64,000 nucleotides of DNA from Blastobasis lacticolella (lineage: Eukaryota; Arthropoda; Insecta; Lepidoptera; Blastobasidae). Both the position numbers and the translations under genes were made by a program. Positions within the stretch are counted from its first letter, which is position 1. Each line of letters starts with the position of its first letter. Location: contig LR990044.1 in NCBI GenBank assembly GCA_905147135.1, positions 15,256,122-15,320,121 of the forward strand. The letters are read 5' to 3'. The notes under the pieces are model-generated. The model searched no databases, was not told the DNA's origin, and saw only the letters and a list, made by a program, of their open reading frames with translations. This document shows, in pieces, positions 43,269 through 55,100 of this stretch.

Positions 43269-43825
43269 ATTAATAATGACATTGAAATGTCTATTGCAGC
43301 CAAAAATCTTATCTAAAATATCTTCGATAGTCGTATACGACTGTCAACAACATATTGTGTTGTTTTCGACAATATATTGTCAAAGATAAATTTCAGAGAC
43401 GTTTTAATATAGGTTTATAGCCAGAGAAAATATCTAACTGAAATGTCATAACGCGAGAATTGCCTTCCAGACATTTTACAAGTAACACGAACCCAGTAAG
43501 AAAGATTTAATACATTTTTATTAAGTAATTGAATATTTTAAAATTTTAAGTCTGCCATTAAATTCCCAAAGACAAGAAAAAGTTTTTAATTTAATCACCC
43601 ATTGACGGCATTTCAAACTCTTGATTGAGATTGATCTAAGATGGTTCCATTAATTCCCAAAAGAACGATACCTGACTATCAATCAGCTCACCTTTTTTGA
43701 CCCCATCCATTATTTAATATTGCAAAGCGATTTTTTCTTCTGAGAATATTTTATATCATAAGCTTTGAATTTAAAATCAACCCTATAGGGGATCAATAGA
43801 TTGATTATATTTAACGACTGGTATT
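43269..43825. other. Noncoding stretch
   Basis: AT-rich, no gene or defined repeat recognised. Confidence 0.4.
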
Positions 43826-44060
43826 CCCTGACGCTTTACAGCTTTTTAACAATTTCAGCGAAAAATTAATCGACACCACAGGTGATCGGAGAGATGGCTC
43901 GTTCCTCGGACAGAAGATGAGCATTGCTATCCAAAGAGGGAACGCAGCTAGCTTTCTGGACACCATTCTGGGGGACAACGGTGTGGATGAATTTTTTAAT
44001 ACATAATATTTTTGACTTCGTTTAATTTTTTAATCCTGTAAATATTCTTTCTGTAACTAA
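43826..44060 (+). pseudogene. 3' end of a second YLDDG retrotransposon copy
   Basis: About 60 codons read without interruption: PDALQLFNNFSEKLIDTT, GDRRDGSFLGQKMSIAIQR, GNAASFLDTILGDNGVDEFF, NT and TAA. This matches the C-terminus of the element at 23.6-25.7 kb with scattered substitutions. The noncoding end (ataatatttttgacttcgtt) is partly shared. It is 5'-truncated inside the nuclease-like domain. Confidence 0.85.
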
Positions 44061-45869
44061 ATAAATTATTTTTATATGTGGAAAGACTGGTAATACTAAA
44101 TTAAAGTAAAATTCTATTATGTCTCATAAGTCAAGGAACAGTAGAAACAATATCCCGCCAGATACTCAAAAGTTTCGGACAGACACAATAACTAGCTACA
44201 ATGTAATACTGCGCACCTCACACATAGGTATACTTCTGAAAGAATACTGGTTAATATACTTACGATAATATGTTATGTTAGGTACAGGCATACTGTACGT
44301 AATAGGACGAAAGGGGCAAAGTAATGTTCCACTTAGATCATCCAGTTAACAAACTCCAAAAACATCTTCAACTTGTATAACACCTTTAAATTTTGAACTC
44401 GTGCGGAGTTGCGCAATCAACGAGGTAGGGCATCAAAATTATCTATTCACATACGGATACGGAAACTCGGGGATAATATGTCATACAGAGCCATATAGAT
44501 TTAGAGATAACTAGAAACATTCGGTAATGACAGTATATTCCCGCTGAAACTATTCACATTTTTCGGGATAATTTGTAGTCTGGGCGTGAATGCGTCGCCG
44601 GCCTTTGAGAAGAGTAAAAACTTTAAAGTGTTTTAAAGACGGCTGCGTACTTATTAGTTAGTCCTCGTGTAGATATAAATAAATAATTTATTTTAATATT
44701 CTATACCTATCTATTCAGTTCTATGTCCGCAGTTTTCCAAGTTGCTTGTCACGGCCATGTAATATAATTAATTTCGAGTTTGCGAGTTGCTTCAACCTCC
44801 ATTGGGCAAAACTCGTGCAGTATGCTCTACTTGACGCAATAAATTAGTAGAGAGTTTTTAAATTAACGTTTTAGGTATCAAAAATATAGATTATTTATTT
44901 ATTATAGGTATAATTGCTGTTTACTTATTCAATTCTTAAAGACACGTCATATTTATATGCTTACCTAGTAAGCAAGTTTATAAGCGAATTTAGTAGATAC
45001 CAATTTAGTGAAAAAGCTGTTCCTAGACTGTCATGATATATCTTCGGTTGTATCGTCACTTACCGCCGGTGAGTTGGCGGTCAAATGCTTTTCTAGTTTG
45101 ATAAAAAAAAGTAAGTGGGGTATATTTGGGTACATTTTATTGTTTCAATCCTTTTTTATCTTTGTTTTTTAGTGGAACTCGAGATTACTAAACTTCATTA
45201 AATCAAAACATTAAATACTGGAGAAAGCTTCAAAACAGGTGCCGATTCAATTGCATTATGTGGACTATAAGGTACCAAGTGGCACACACCAGCCCTTAAA
45301 GACGACATTAAACTTTGCAAAGTTCGAAATGGGAAGAGAGATATACCTAAATTGATGTAGGTACATTATCTTTATACTAAGTGACTATGTGGAATCCACC
45401 TATGTGTAGAATCCGACACTATATAAACTATGAATTATGGCTCTTTGTTTACCGGGATGTTCAACATAACTTGGTTATTGTCACTCTCATTTAAATTGAA
45501 GTTATTTTAAAAGGTTATCAAGGGTAGAGGGCAGCGTTGTTAGATTTTTTTCGCGATTTTAAAGAGTTTTGAGTAATATTTGAAGGTAATATGAACGAAA
45601 TTAACGAATGAAAATTAATGAAGAGAATCAAATTAAACACACTTGGTTTTTGGAAACTGCTCACTTAAATAGTTTGTAATTTCTATGCATTGGTGTCTTT
45701 ACAATTTCTCACTAATATGAACTTTTAGGATATAGATATAATAAGGATCCGCGCGGTACATTGAACTTTGGGCTCAAAATCAGGACGTCCTGCAAAAATC
45801 GGAACGTCTGGCAACGCTGGTAAAGAGTAACAAGGACGCCGAAGACCGAGCGAAGTGAACGAAGGGGAG
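44061..45869. other. Noncoding stretch
   Basis: No gene seen. At 44590 'gcgtcgccggcctttgagaa' echoes the LINE 3' words of 40.8 and 55.9 kb. Confidence 0.4.
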
Positions 45870-45925
45870 TAGGAAAGCAGACCCCGGGCCCTGAGACTAA
45901 CGCCAAGATGATGATGATTTAAAAA
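45870..45925 (+). repeat. SINE family A tail fragment
   Basis: Only the 3' end remains: gcagaccccgggccctgaga, ctaacgccaagatgatgatg. Confidence 0.55.
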
Positions 45926-47230
45926 TGTTCTTGCTTCTTTAAATATATTAAATTACTCTATTTGGTAACTTTTACGACTTTCTTTGATAAAATAATAATA
46001 TTTACCCTGACTTAAAAATATATATAATTAGATTAAATTCTGAAATATAAAAGTACTGTCACGTCATCATTAACTCCCTCCTCTGCTAGACTTCCAAACC
46101 CAAGCCTTCCATATCGACCGACCGTTTGTCTCTTAAAAAACGACTAGCTAGGAATTTTACAAGGTTGTTCAAATACTTAACTAATTCATTTTTCTTCATG
46201 GTACTCTGTAACAAACAGTTAACAACCCACTTGAATAGGATAACTATCGCCCATTACATCTACGATTCATGTATTGGACTGTTCCTAAGGACTAAGGAGT
46301 TTATTTCATTAGTGTCACTGTGTTAACTTAGATGACATTAGGCCTCATGTCAGTTATTGTACTGGCTACCTTATCCATGAAACCGAAACAAAGATACAAT
46401 TATTGCTGCTAAACGGGGGAAATAGACAATTTCCGTGGCACCAATTTAAATTGTCAATCGTTTCGTTGCATCAATCAAGGTATTAGAGACAACCTTAATC
46501 CGTAGCAGTGACAACATCAAACAAGCTTCAATCAAGCCGTTCTATTACAATTCCCGGGGCAAATCCTGTAATCTATATACTTCAAGGTGCGTATGGCTGT
46601 ATACAAAATCGCGGGCTTATACAAAGCTTTGCAACGAATGGGCCAGCAGTGGGGTAGCTTAATTGAAACTTAGTCGCGGGGTGGTTTTGTCGACAAGTTA
46701 TTTTGGGGATTAACGTGCTCTTTTAGGGGTGTATACGCTTTAAGGGGTGGTTGGTAGGTGTTTTTGGGACTTTTCCGTATCCTTAACGCGTTGTTTGGGC
46801 ACCCTATGGCGTGCAGAATTCCATAGAAACCGTGTAAAAACCTTTTAATGCCGCGCCTCGATTGCGAAGGAAGCCGTGTGTCTTAATTACTCTTAATGTG
46901 AACGAATTTGTAAGGTTCATTTTGATATAGGCAATAGAGGTATAATATTATTATCTATTTTCTATATTGAGGTATATTTGTAAAGTTGCGTAGTTTTCTA
47001 TAGTAATATGTTTACCCTAATGTTATCTGTGAGAATTATCATGTAATCATAGACATATAAGGTATATACGATTTAATTCCATTCCAATAGGTAGTAAAAA
47101 AAATGTTCTTGAGAATAATGTTTCAATCAATTGCGGTTATTATCATGAGTATATACATTTTAAGTCAATAGAAAAGAGAGCATTATGAAGTATGGAAAGA
47201 GTATAATTGAAAGATAAATTACGGAATAGT
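45926..47230. other. Mostly unique noncoding stretch
   Basis: 46380-46930 is richer in GC than its surroundings and shows none of the window's repeat families. It could hold conserved regulatory DNA, but I see no defined motif. Confidence 0.35.
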
Positions 47231-47234
47231 GTAA

Positions 47235-47600
47235 TAAGGGTACGTACTGGAGTGAAAGAAAATATAGTGACAAGGATTGAGAGAGGAATGCTTAGCTTGT
47301 TTGGATGATAAATGAATGAAGATTGACGAAAAAAATACCTTTAAATGGCAGAAGTGGATGGAATGGTCAGAAAACTCGGCGGCGAAGACAGACTGAGACG
47401 TACGCATCACGATCAAATTGTTGATATTTTAAAGAAAGATCAGGTCAAGAGTACCCTAAACCGACGTTCATGTATAAAAAGGTTAATGAATGTGGAAGAA
47501 GCGAGAGAGATCTATCAGAACCGTAGCAAGTGGAACGATGTGGACTTTGCCTACCCCTACGGAAAAAAGGCAAGATGCTATATGTGTATTTTATTATTAC
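47235..47600 (+). pseudogene. Decayed LINE C-terminal fragment
   Basis: Reads 'VRTGVKENIVTRIERGMLSL FG', then after two stops 'MAEVDGMVRKLGGEDRLRRT', 'DQVKSTLNRRSCIKRLMNVE', 'EAREIYQNRSKWNDV' and 'DFAYPYGKKA'. The block 'RRxCMxxLMNVDEAR.VC.DR..W...VSAYP.GK' is one I recognise from moth retrotransposon ORF ends. No RT is present. Confidence 0.65.
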
Positions 47601-47689
47601 TTTTAACATAATGAGTCACGAGGTTTTTAATTTGTTTGATATAGCTAAGGTCAATAAACTAGGATCTATCATCATTGGGACATTCTATA

Positions 47690-47865
47690 ATAATCCCGGG
47701 GTTGTGCTCTCGCGCTCGAGGGCCCGGGGTCAGGTAATTACAGCGGAGCGACTGCCATCTGACCTCCGTGACCTTGGGGAATCTGACCACATTGGATTAT
47801 GGTTACACATAATCGCCTGAATGTGCACGTTTCATCGCGATGTTTTCCCTCACCGTCATTGGGAT
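47690..47865 (-). repeat. SINE family A, headless and internally deleted
   Basis: The minus strand has ggtgagggaaaacatcgcga, aaacgtgcacattcaggcga, cagattccccaaggtcacgg, and gggccctcgagcgcgagagc. The tRNA head is missing and about 40 bp of the body is deleted. Confidence 0.75.
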
Positions 47866-48359
47866 ATTCTGTAACCATAAATTATATAAAAAAATATAGT
47901 TTAGAACCTTCTACTCCGAAGTCTTTCGCGAACTACAAAGTAATAACCTTCCTTTCATCGTCCTTTAAAATGACTTTTACCTTTCTATCCGGATAGTGGG
48001 TAAAATAATTTGAAATTTTCTCCCGTCTAGACGGAGATTACAGCCGTTGTGGGGTGTCAGGTGTCCAGTCCCATACACTGGAATATCTATGTATTTTTAG
48101 AATTGAAAAGCCGCCATATTATTTGATCACATATAAAGAATAAGGGCGCTCACTGGAGGGAGTAAAACTTGGTACTGCATGCGTCAGTGCTTAGTACTTT
48201 ACTGCATTAATATAGCATTATAAAATCAGAAAGTTTATTTTTATATTTTATTTCGTTAACGTTTATTGTGCACCGGAAATGTATGCTACACAATATGACA
48301 AAATTATAAAGTTAGTGCTATAGTTATGATTATATCATACTATACTGCAAAGGTCACTG
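47866..48359. other. Noncoding stretch
   Basis: No gene or defined repeat recognised. Confidence 0.4.
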
Positions 48360-48361
48360 TA

Positions 48362-49405
48362 AGGTAATGGAACCAATCATGGACAATGTAAGAATTTTTT
48401 TTTTGTTTTACTCTTATAACTTTGTATATGTAATGGTGCCGAACTTGAGGAAGGGTTTACTTCATTAAAACTTCTTTAAATAATGGTTTGGAGTACTTTA
48501 ATAACATCAAATTACAATATAACAATTATTATTGTACGAAAAGTAGATAATGTATAAATATCCTTGTATGGACAGCATAATTCCAATTTTGGACATCCAG
48601 TCATGAACCGATTCCCGTCATGGACACCCAATCTTGGACGGTTTCCAGTCATGTACACCCAATTATGAACCATCAATTATTTAATAAAATTGACAAATAA
48701 AATATCTAAAAAAGGTCATTAATAAATATTTCACATCACCCATTACGACAATGAAATAATGAGTGGATTTTAATCACATCAATAACAATAAATGTAACTG
48801 TTTAAAAACTTACTGAATCTAATCCAAAAGGTACAGCTATCAACAACCTTATCTTTTATTCGCGTTTCGGTGCCATTTCTATAAAACATAATTAAGTACT
48901 ATTTAAAACCTATAATATATAATACCAAACATGGACAGCCAGTCATGGACACTACTGTCCATGACTGGATAAAGAGCAAAATTAATATCCAGTGATAAAC
49001 ACTTCAAATTTTAAAATCAAGAGTATATTATTTGGTAGAGGTTATTTTCTGTTTAGATGCTCTGTATATCGCATAAATAAGAAATAATCGCAGAAACTGC
49101 TAAACTCTACAATTCTTCTTACAATTGCGGTCATAAAAAACTTACCCGACGCGAGATTCTTATAACATTTCTTGATTTCTTCGTCTTTGTATGCGGTCTC
49201 AAAATTAAACTCCGGTGAAAAAAGTAATGGATGACTGACAGCTGTCAAAATTGAACAGATGATTGATTGTTCTTTCAGCATTAAAAAAAAGTGTTGTTAT
49301 TAGAGAAAAATAATTCCCATTTAGTAATTTTCGGTGTTTACTTATAAAATAAATAATATGTTAAATGTAAACGTTTTGGATTCTGTCTGTAAGTTTGCAT
49401 TTATT

Positions 49406-49437
<32 letters not shown>

Positions 49438-49481
49438 AATGTACATGATTGGAGCACTGTTCATGATCGGTTCCGTTACCT
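48362..49481. mobile_element. 1.1 kb TA-flanked inverted-repeat element with subterminal repeats
   Basis: The ends AGGTAATGGAACCAATCATG (48362) and the inverse of CATGATCGGTTCCGTTACCT (49481) are matched terminal repeats of about 25 bp, flanked by TA on both sides (48360-48361, 49482-49483), as in Tc1/mariner-type insertions. Inside, the words CATGGACACCCAATC / CCAGTCATGGACA recur at 48590-48670 and form a 13 bp perfect hairpin near 48940-48970. The 79-codon open frame at 49042-49281 (minus) is unrecognised and too short for a transposase, so the element is probably non-autonomous. Confidence 0.8.
49407..49440. repeat. TAAA tetranucleotide microsatellite
   Basis: About eight TAAA units, inside the right part of the 48362-49481 element. 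Confidence 0.9.
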
Positions 49482-49483
49482 TA

Positions 49484-50054
49484 TCATAAACAGTAACGCG
49501 GTTTAAATCATCTATAATAGTCTAAGGCCAATGATAATGACTGCAGGTTCTACAGGTTCAATGACTTGGCCCTGCGCAGTAGATTTTAGGTGTGCCGTCT
49601 TCAAATAGGTGCTGGTAACTGCAGAGATGCGTATATTTTGAAACTTTAACAAAGTGCCACCGCGAAGTGGTAGGTGTAAGTAATAAAGTAAGACAAAAAT
49701 TTAGGTCAAGTTGTTTAAAACATACAATCGACTTCAACTCAAAAAGATATCAACTTCACGGGTTACTAAGTAGTGGCGTTTATTGTGGACTTTTTGATGT
49801 GCATATTATATACGCCTGTTAAAATTTGCCGAGCAATAATTTATATTGTGGTTTCTGTAGTTTTGCGCTGAGTTTATCTGAAGAAAACACGGTAATGTAT
49901 CGGAAAATCATTTGCTATAGAAACTCAATAATTCTAACAAATAAATAAACTAAGCCGCAGAAATAATTTTTTAAATCGGTTTTTATAGTAGTTTTTGTGT
50001 TTATTCTTCATTCAAACAAGAGTATAACATACAAATCTTTTCTCTTTATAAGTA
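49484..50054. other. Noncoding stretch
   Basis: No gene or defined repeat recognised. Confidence 0.4.
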
Positions 50055-50250
50055 ACTAGTGGACCCGGCGCGACTTCGTTCACGTACACCTACCCACCCT
50101 CTACCCATTTTTCTTGCTTATAAACCTTCCTCTTGAATCACTCTATCTATTAAAAAAAAACGCATCAAAATCCGTTGCGTAGTTTCAAAGATTTAAGCAT
50201 ACAAAGGGACATAGGGACAGAGAAAGCGACTTTGTTTTATACTATGTAGT
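50055..50250 (+). repeat. Interspersed repeat J, fullest copy
   Basis: actagtggacccggcgcgac, tttttcttgcttataaacct, atcaaaatccgttgcgtagt, gactttgttttatactatgt. Shared in order with 53481-53712 and, for its 5' part, with 16083-16215. Confidence 0.65.
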
Positions 50251-51654
50251 GATGATGATATAGTAGGTAAAGATAAATCGGTAATAAATATTCCCCATCC
50301 AGATACACCTACTCCTGAAGAGTGACTATCTGTAAAAATTTCCCTCTGTATGTATGTACTCACGCTATTGATCTGTTTAAACTGACTTGTCTTATTTGGT
50401 GAACAAACAATGCCCAAACTCACGACTTGCCGTATCAATCAGGCTACGTACTAGTATATTGTGTATAGATGTCGAGAATTATATAAGAAACACATAGAAT
50501 GTGAATTTCAACGAATACTGCTGCACATTATCCATTTAAATACATAATTTTCTTAACCAAATAAGACAAGTCAGTTTGGACAGATTATAATAGATCTTTT
50601 AAGTTTATAGGGTAGGACAACACCTACCAATTAGTACCTACTTTATAATGTAAATATCATTTATACATAGGTACCTAATCCATTTTTTAAAATCAAATAT
50701 TAATGTTGCATTACCTTATATTTTCTGTTTTAGTTCGAATGTTTAGGTAAGTTACGATATGAATGAGAAAATAACTTCATTTGCGACATACAAACTTGCA
50801 ATTTCATAGGTAGGGTATTTATAAATAAGTAGGTAATAATGTTATAATTGCCGTTTTCAGCTCAAAGCCTCTTAAACGAGCAATGAATTCTCAAAATAAA
50901 TCAGTGTTCTATGTAGTAATCCGAGGGAAGCCTGTTGATAAATTACCGAAGGCAGGTTGAAGGCATCGATGGGCGTTCATCTTCATACCGTAAATTGCTC
51001 GAGCCGTCATCAATTCTGCCAAACCGAATGTACTGAGTAATGTTATGAAATTTATCATTTTAAGCAGCAGGAGGCTGTTAGTAGAAGTTAGTGTAAACCG
51101 ACACGGAAGGGTCGAAGGAGATATATATGTGGGGAAAGGAATTGTTATAAAAACAGTAGTAATAGTAACACAATGGAATTAGTATTTTATTCGTCTTCCA
51201 TCTAAAATACGTCTTTTCGCTAGTCTTGTTCGTATTCTTTTTACTACCTTTTTAAATCATTTAGTATCTAGACATATCGAAGTCAATCTAACGATTTAGC
51301 CCAGCCCTCCACATAAACAAGTACCAGTTACAAAATTTTGAAGTACATTGTATTGTACAAGCAGATGACCATCTTATGAATCATATCATTGCAGTTGTTA
51401 ATTATTATAGGTTCCAGAATAATTTTTGTATTGATTGAATAAAAAACTCCCTTTGGTTCAAGGACGAGGTCTTTGGGCGTAAGGGATAACGGTCCCGGGT
51501 GTTTTGGTCAACAGATTTTGGTTAAAGATGCACCAAATATTCTGTATGTTGTTGTAGCTGCAAAGGAAAATTTTCTTGAAGTTGTAACGTTGTTATACTC
51601 TTCTTTCTGGAAAGCCTCCTTAAAAAATACAACCAATAATGTTTATAACTTAAC
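50251..51654. other. Noncoding stretch
   Basis: A short mirrored pair 'actgacttgtcttatttggt' (50379-50398) and 'accaaataagacaagtcagt' (about 50556) forms a perfect 20 bp inverted repeat about 160 bp apart. 50870-51010 is repeat-free. No gene was seen. Confidence 0.45.
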
Positions 51655-51682
51655 TGAACCACTCAGGTCGTCAAAAATAAAA
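51655..51682 (-). repeat. SINE family D head fragment
   Basis: ctgaaccactcaggtcgtc on the plus strand is the inverse of the family D 5' end. Nothing else of the element remains. Confidence 0.5.
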
Positions 51683-52214
51683 TGAGTTGAATAAAATAGA
51701 TAACTTTTTAAATAATACGATGATCACAAACGCATTTTATTTTTTCCGACGTTATCAAACGATTGAAAACCATTTAATTAGCTACAGAGGCATTGTCAGC
51801 CATGAAAAATTGTAAAAGCTAACGAAACAATTACAGTAATTTGTCTTTAATTACGTATGCTCTATAAATAACTGATAAGTCTTTAATGCCTGCTAGCCTC
51901 AGACGACTGAAAGTACGGGGCCAAAGTTTCATAGCGACCCTTACCCAAAACTTTTACTATTACTTGCAGGGGGATACAAATTCATTGTAAACTATAATAA
52001 ATATGTCGTCAGTAAGCTTTGGGCTTAGGTCACACAGGGCTGTACTGGGCATTTAGGGAAGGAGAGTGCAACTTATATTTCATTTTTGCTTAAACAATTT
52101 TTGCTTGTAAATTGAATAGTAGCAAGTAAAATGGCCAGGGTTGGTCAGAAAATAAGTGTCGTGCATCAGCCCTCAACAAATTTTTGGAAATGTATGTCAA
52201 TACTTTAGGTTTCT
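51683..52214. other. Noncoding stretch
   Basis: No gene or defined repeat recognised. Confidence 0.4.
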
Positions 52215-52330
52215 CAACGTACAGAGCCACCAACTTATTTGAACCGGTGACAGCGTTGTTGTTGGAATTGTTGCCGCCGTTTGTCACAGTTTCAGTTTTG
52301 GCCACCAGGTTTGTGGCTCTTTTGTGTTAT
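52215..52330. repeat. Family C MITE-like copy
   Basis: gagccaccaacttatttgaa near 52224 is mirrored by the right end ggtttgtggctctt near 52322, and gcgttgttgttgg lies between, as in the copies at 22.9, 39.7 and 60.2 kb. The overlapping open frames on both strands are by-products. Confidence 0.6.
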
Positions 52331-53480
52331 GCCTCTATGTACACAATAAACTATGATTTTATAGATTTGGTGTCATTGCAAAATTTTTGTTCAGCGGATT
52401 GAAAACATGTAATATTTGCTAATTCCATTGAAAATACTTGACAATCTCAAGTGTATATCAACGAAATCAAAATTGATAAGTATGTAGACTGTAGGCACCT
52501 ACTATCTTTTAATTACCTTTTGGAATTTTTTATAAGATATATTCTAAAAATGCCCTAATTTTAAAAAGCTTTGTTTTTTGATGTCTTTTTAAAAACAACA
52601 CCTAGCCTGAGTACATGTCTGGATTAAGTTAAGACATGATATTTATGGCATGTGCGGAACCCTCTTTAATTTCCACAAGTTTTGGAATATGATAAGTACA
52701 TTTATATTTTACAAACATAAGAAAAAAAACGGCTGTTTAACGATCATTATTTGGGGCCCACAATGACTTTTTTCGACAATTTGTCGTATAAAACAATATG
52801 CTGTATTTTGAAAAATTATTCCTACTTGGTAGTTATAGTTACCATTAGGATCACAGAAATCGAAATAAGATATATTTTTCAATTTCTGTGAAGAACGTTC
52901 CCATTTGCTATCTAAATCTAGGTATATACCATTTTTATCTATTACCACAACAGTTTAAAATCTAAAGTTACAAATTTATCCTGTCCTTTCATGTGAAAAC
53001 TAAGCACAACAAAGTTTTAAAACCTTTTATCTAACGGAAACAACATTATCTTGAACCCTAATGTCTACGTTGTGTACGATCCCGTCTGTAAGAGTAATTT
53101 ATTTCAGTGACTTTCACTACTGCACGAAATTTATCTTCTAGTTAGTCTGACATATTTCTGGAGCGAGCGAAGGCATGAGGGAAAAAAACATTATTTTTTC
53201 GACCCATTTCGAGCTTAATACCCGGAGATATTCATCATTTTAGATAGGAGGCGTTGACCTGAAAAAATGAGGGTATTCCTAGATAGCTACATTGGTTCTG
53301 AGCTTCTAAAATGTGTTTCCGTGAACAATATCGTTAATTTAAGGGTCTTGAGACGCGTATTGTAATTTCCCTTAGACTGTGATTAGTTATAACTAGCGCC
53401 CGAGGCTCACAAAGGGCGCTGTGTATCGACCGCTTAAAATTTTAGGGTTTGTAGGTATAGTTGTATCGAATTATACGAAA
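52331..53480. other. Noncoding stretch
   Basis: No gene or defined repeat recognised. Confidence 0.4.
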
Positions 53481-53712
53481 CTAGTGGACTTGGCGTGACT
53501 TCGCTCGTGTCGCGTTCTACCCCTACATACTACCTTACCTTCTTTACCACTACCTATCCTACCTATCCTTTTTTTCTTTATTTATAAACCTTCCTTTTGG
53601 ACCACTCTATCTATTGATAAAATCCGCATTAAAATCCGTTGCGTAATTTAAAAGATCAAAACGTATATAAATGCATACAGACTTTGTTTTATACTATGTT
53701 TATATAGATTTA
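53481..53712 (+). repeat. Interspersed repeat J copy
   Basis: ctagtggacttggcgtgact, tttataaaccttccttttgg, cattaaaatccgttgcgtaa, gactttgttttatactatgt. Confidence 0.65.
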
Positions 53713-53904
53713 TTTCAATCATACGCGTGTACGACCCATGCCCTTTAGAGCGCCCTCCAATATGTCTGATCCGAGAGAGATTTATAAGAATTCATTTTAC
53801 AAAAAATAATACAAGTACTGAGCATGTCTAGAGTTCAGCGCGCCGAGAAGAGTCCCTAAATACCATTTATTCTCGGTTGTACCCAATGGGAACGTACGTC
53901 ATTC

Positions 53905-53965
53905 TGGTGTTGTACTCTCACGTGGCGCAGGAGAGTCCGGGGTCCGCCTTCTTACTTCTGTTTGT
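53905..53965 (-). repeat. SINE family A 3' fragment
   Basis: The plus strand ggtgttgtactctcacgtgg ... gtccggggtccgcctt is the inverse of the family's GC-rich 3' end. Confidence 0.55.
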
Positions 53966-54071
53966 CAGTGGCCAAAGACATGGTCTTCGGCATCCTTGGG
54001 AGTGAGTTTTTTGGCACTCATGAAATTAATTTTTGACATACTTTTCTGTAATGTCGTAAAATAATGCTTGA

Positions 54072-54305
54072 TCTGGCCGTGTGGTGTACGGCAGAGTAGA
54101 AAAGCACCAACCCTGTACATTCGTGGTTGTCGTACAAGGCGACTAATGTTTACGAGGCAAAAGATTTAGTGACTCCGTAGGCTGGGAAACGGGCAGCTTT
54201 TTTCTTTTTAAATTTATAATACTGCTATCTCTAACCCGCCCGCCAAGCGTGGAGATTACGGCAATAGCCACCCCTTTCGTGGGAGAGGCTCTAAGTCCTG
54301 CTGCC
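54072..54305 (+). mobile_element. Family B retroposon, full 5' end
   Basis: Starts GGCCGTGTGGTGTACGGCAG and continues caccaaccctgtacattcgt, cgtacaaggcgactaatgtt, ccaagcgtggagattacggc, tttcgtgggagaggctctaa. The 3' end after 'aagtcctgctgcctgatg' is lost. Confidence 0.8.
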
Positions 54306-54589
54306 TGATGCCTCATCTACCGGTGTAAATGAGGCTAAGTTTGTCCGTCCGTGGAATACAGATACAGCCAACCACTTACTGCAAACCTGTGTGTAGGTAC
54401 GTATGGATGCCTGAGTACATTTGACGGATCCTGAAACACTTATAACTTGTGAACAAATTGCTTGTGGAAGGGACCTTTCCATAACAATGTAGTGGGTTGT
54501 GGTCAATTACTTGAGTATCCGAAATTAGTATCGCTTCCGTTGTAACTTCTGTGTAATAGTACGGCAGGGGAGAGCGTGATACAATTGGT

Positions 54590-54760
54590 TCCTATATTTG
54601 AAATGAAACACATGACATAGGATCGTTCAAGAGATATTTTAGAGGTCTTCTTAGAGGCCGGCAACGCATTGGTAGCGTCCATAGGCGGCGGTGACCACTT
54701 TCCATCAGGTGGCCCGCATGCCTGTTTGTCCCAGCATTTCATAAAAAAAAAAATCAAGAA
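54590..54760 (+). repeat. Jockey/CR1-type LINE 3' end including last codons
   Basis: Reads roughly 'GSFKRYFRGLLRGRQRIGSV' and 'HRRR.PLSIRWPACLF', matching the C-terminus of the LINE at 61.9-63.6 kb (GSFKRYIRGLFRGGQRIG). It then continues ccgcatgcctgtttgtcc and a poly-A. Confidence 0.8.
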
Positions 54761-54954
54761 CGCGGCAGTTATTCAATTACTTTCTGACAATTGGTATTAA
54801 ACGACTTTCATTTTCGTAGTCCAATTCTTGTACAATTTCGATAAACTGTCCAATTAGAGAGCCACAGTTTTTAGTAATTACAAACAAGTAAGCAATACAA
54901 AAACTAAAAACCCCGACTGCTATTAAAAAACGGAAAACAAAATAAGCTGTATAC

Positions 54955-55100
54955 ATAATGTTTTAAACTATCGCGGTTATTATTACGCATTTTAAGGGTA
55001 TGTTCCGGGTTTCCTACCGCGTACCTTTGTTGACGAGTAGCCCGATATTTCGACACAATTGCATGGCATCATGGTCACGGGACGACGGCCACATACCTTT
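54955..55100 (+). repeat. Interspersed repeat F (CTATCGCGGTTATTATTACG)
   Basis: ttaaactatcgcggttatta, gggtttcctaccgcgtacct, agcccgatatttcgaca. Related pieces lie at 20650-20720, 22683-22700 and 28450-28535. Confidence 0.5.

Noticed and set aside
52090..52402. Overlapping 71-72 codon frames on both strands
   Set aside because: The region is a copy of the family C inverted-repeat element. The frames are by-products of it.
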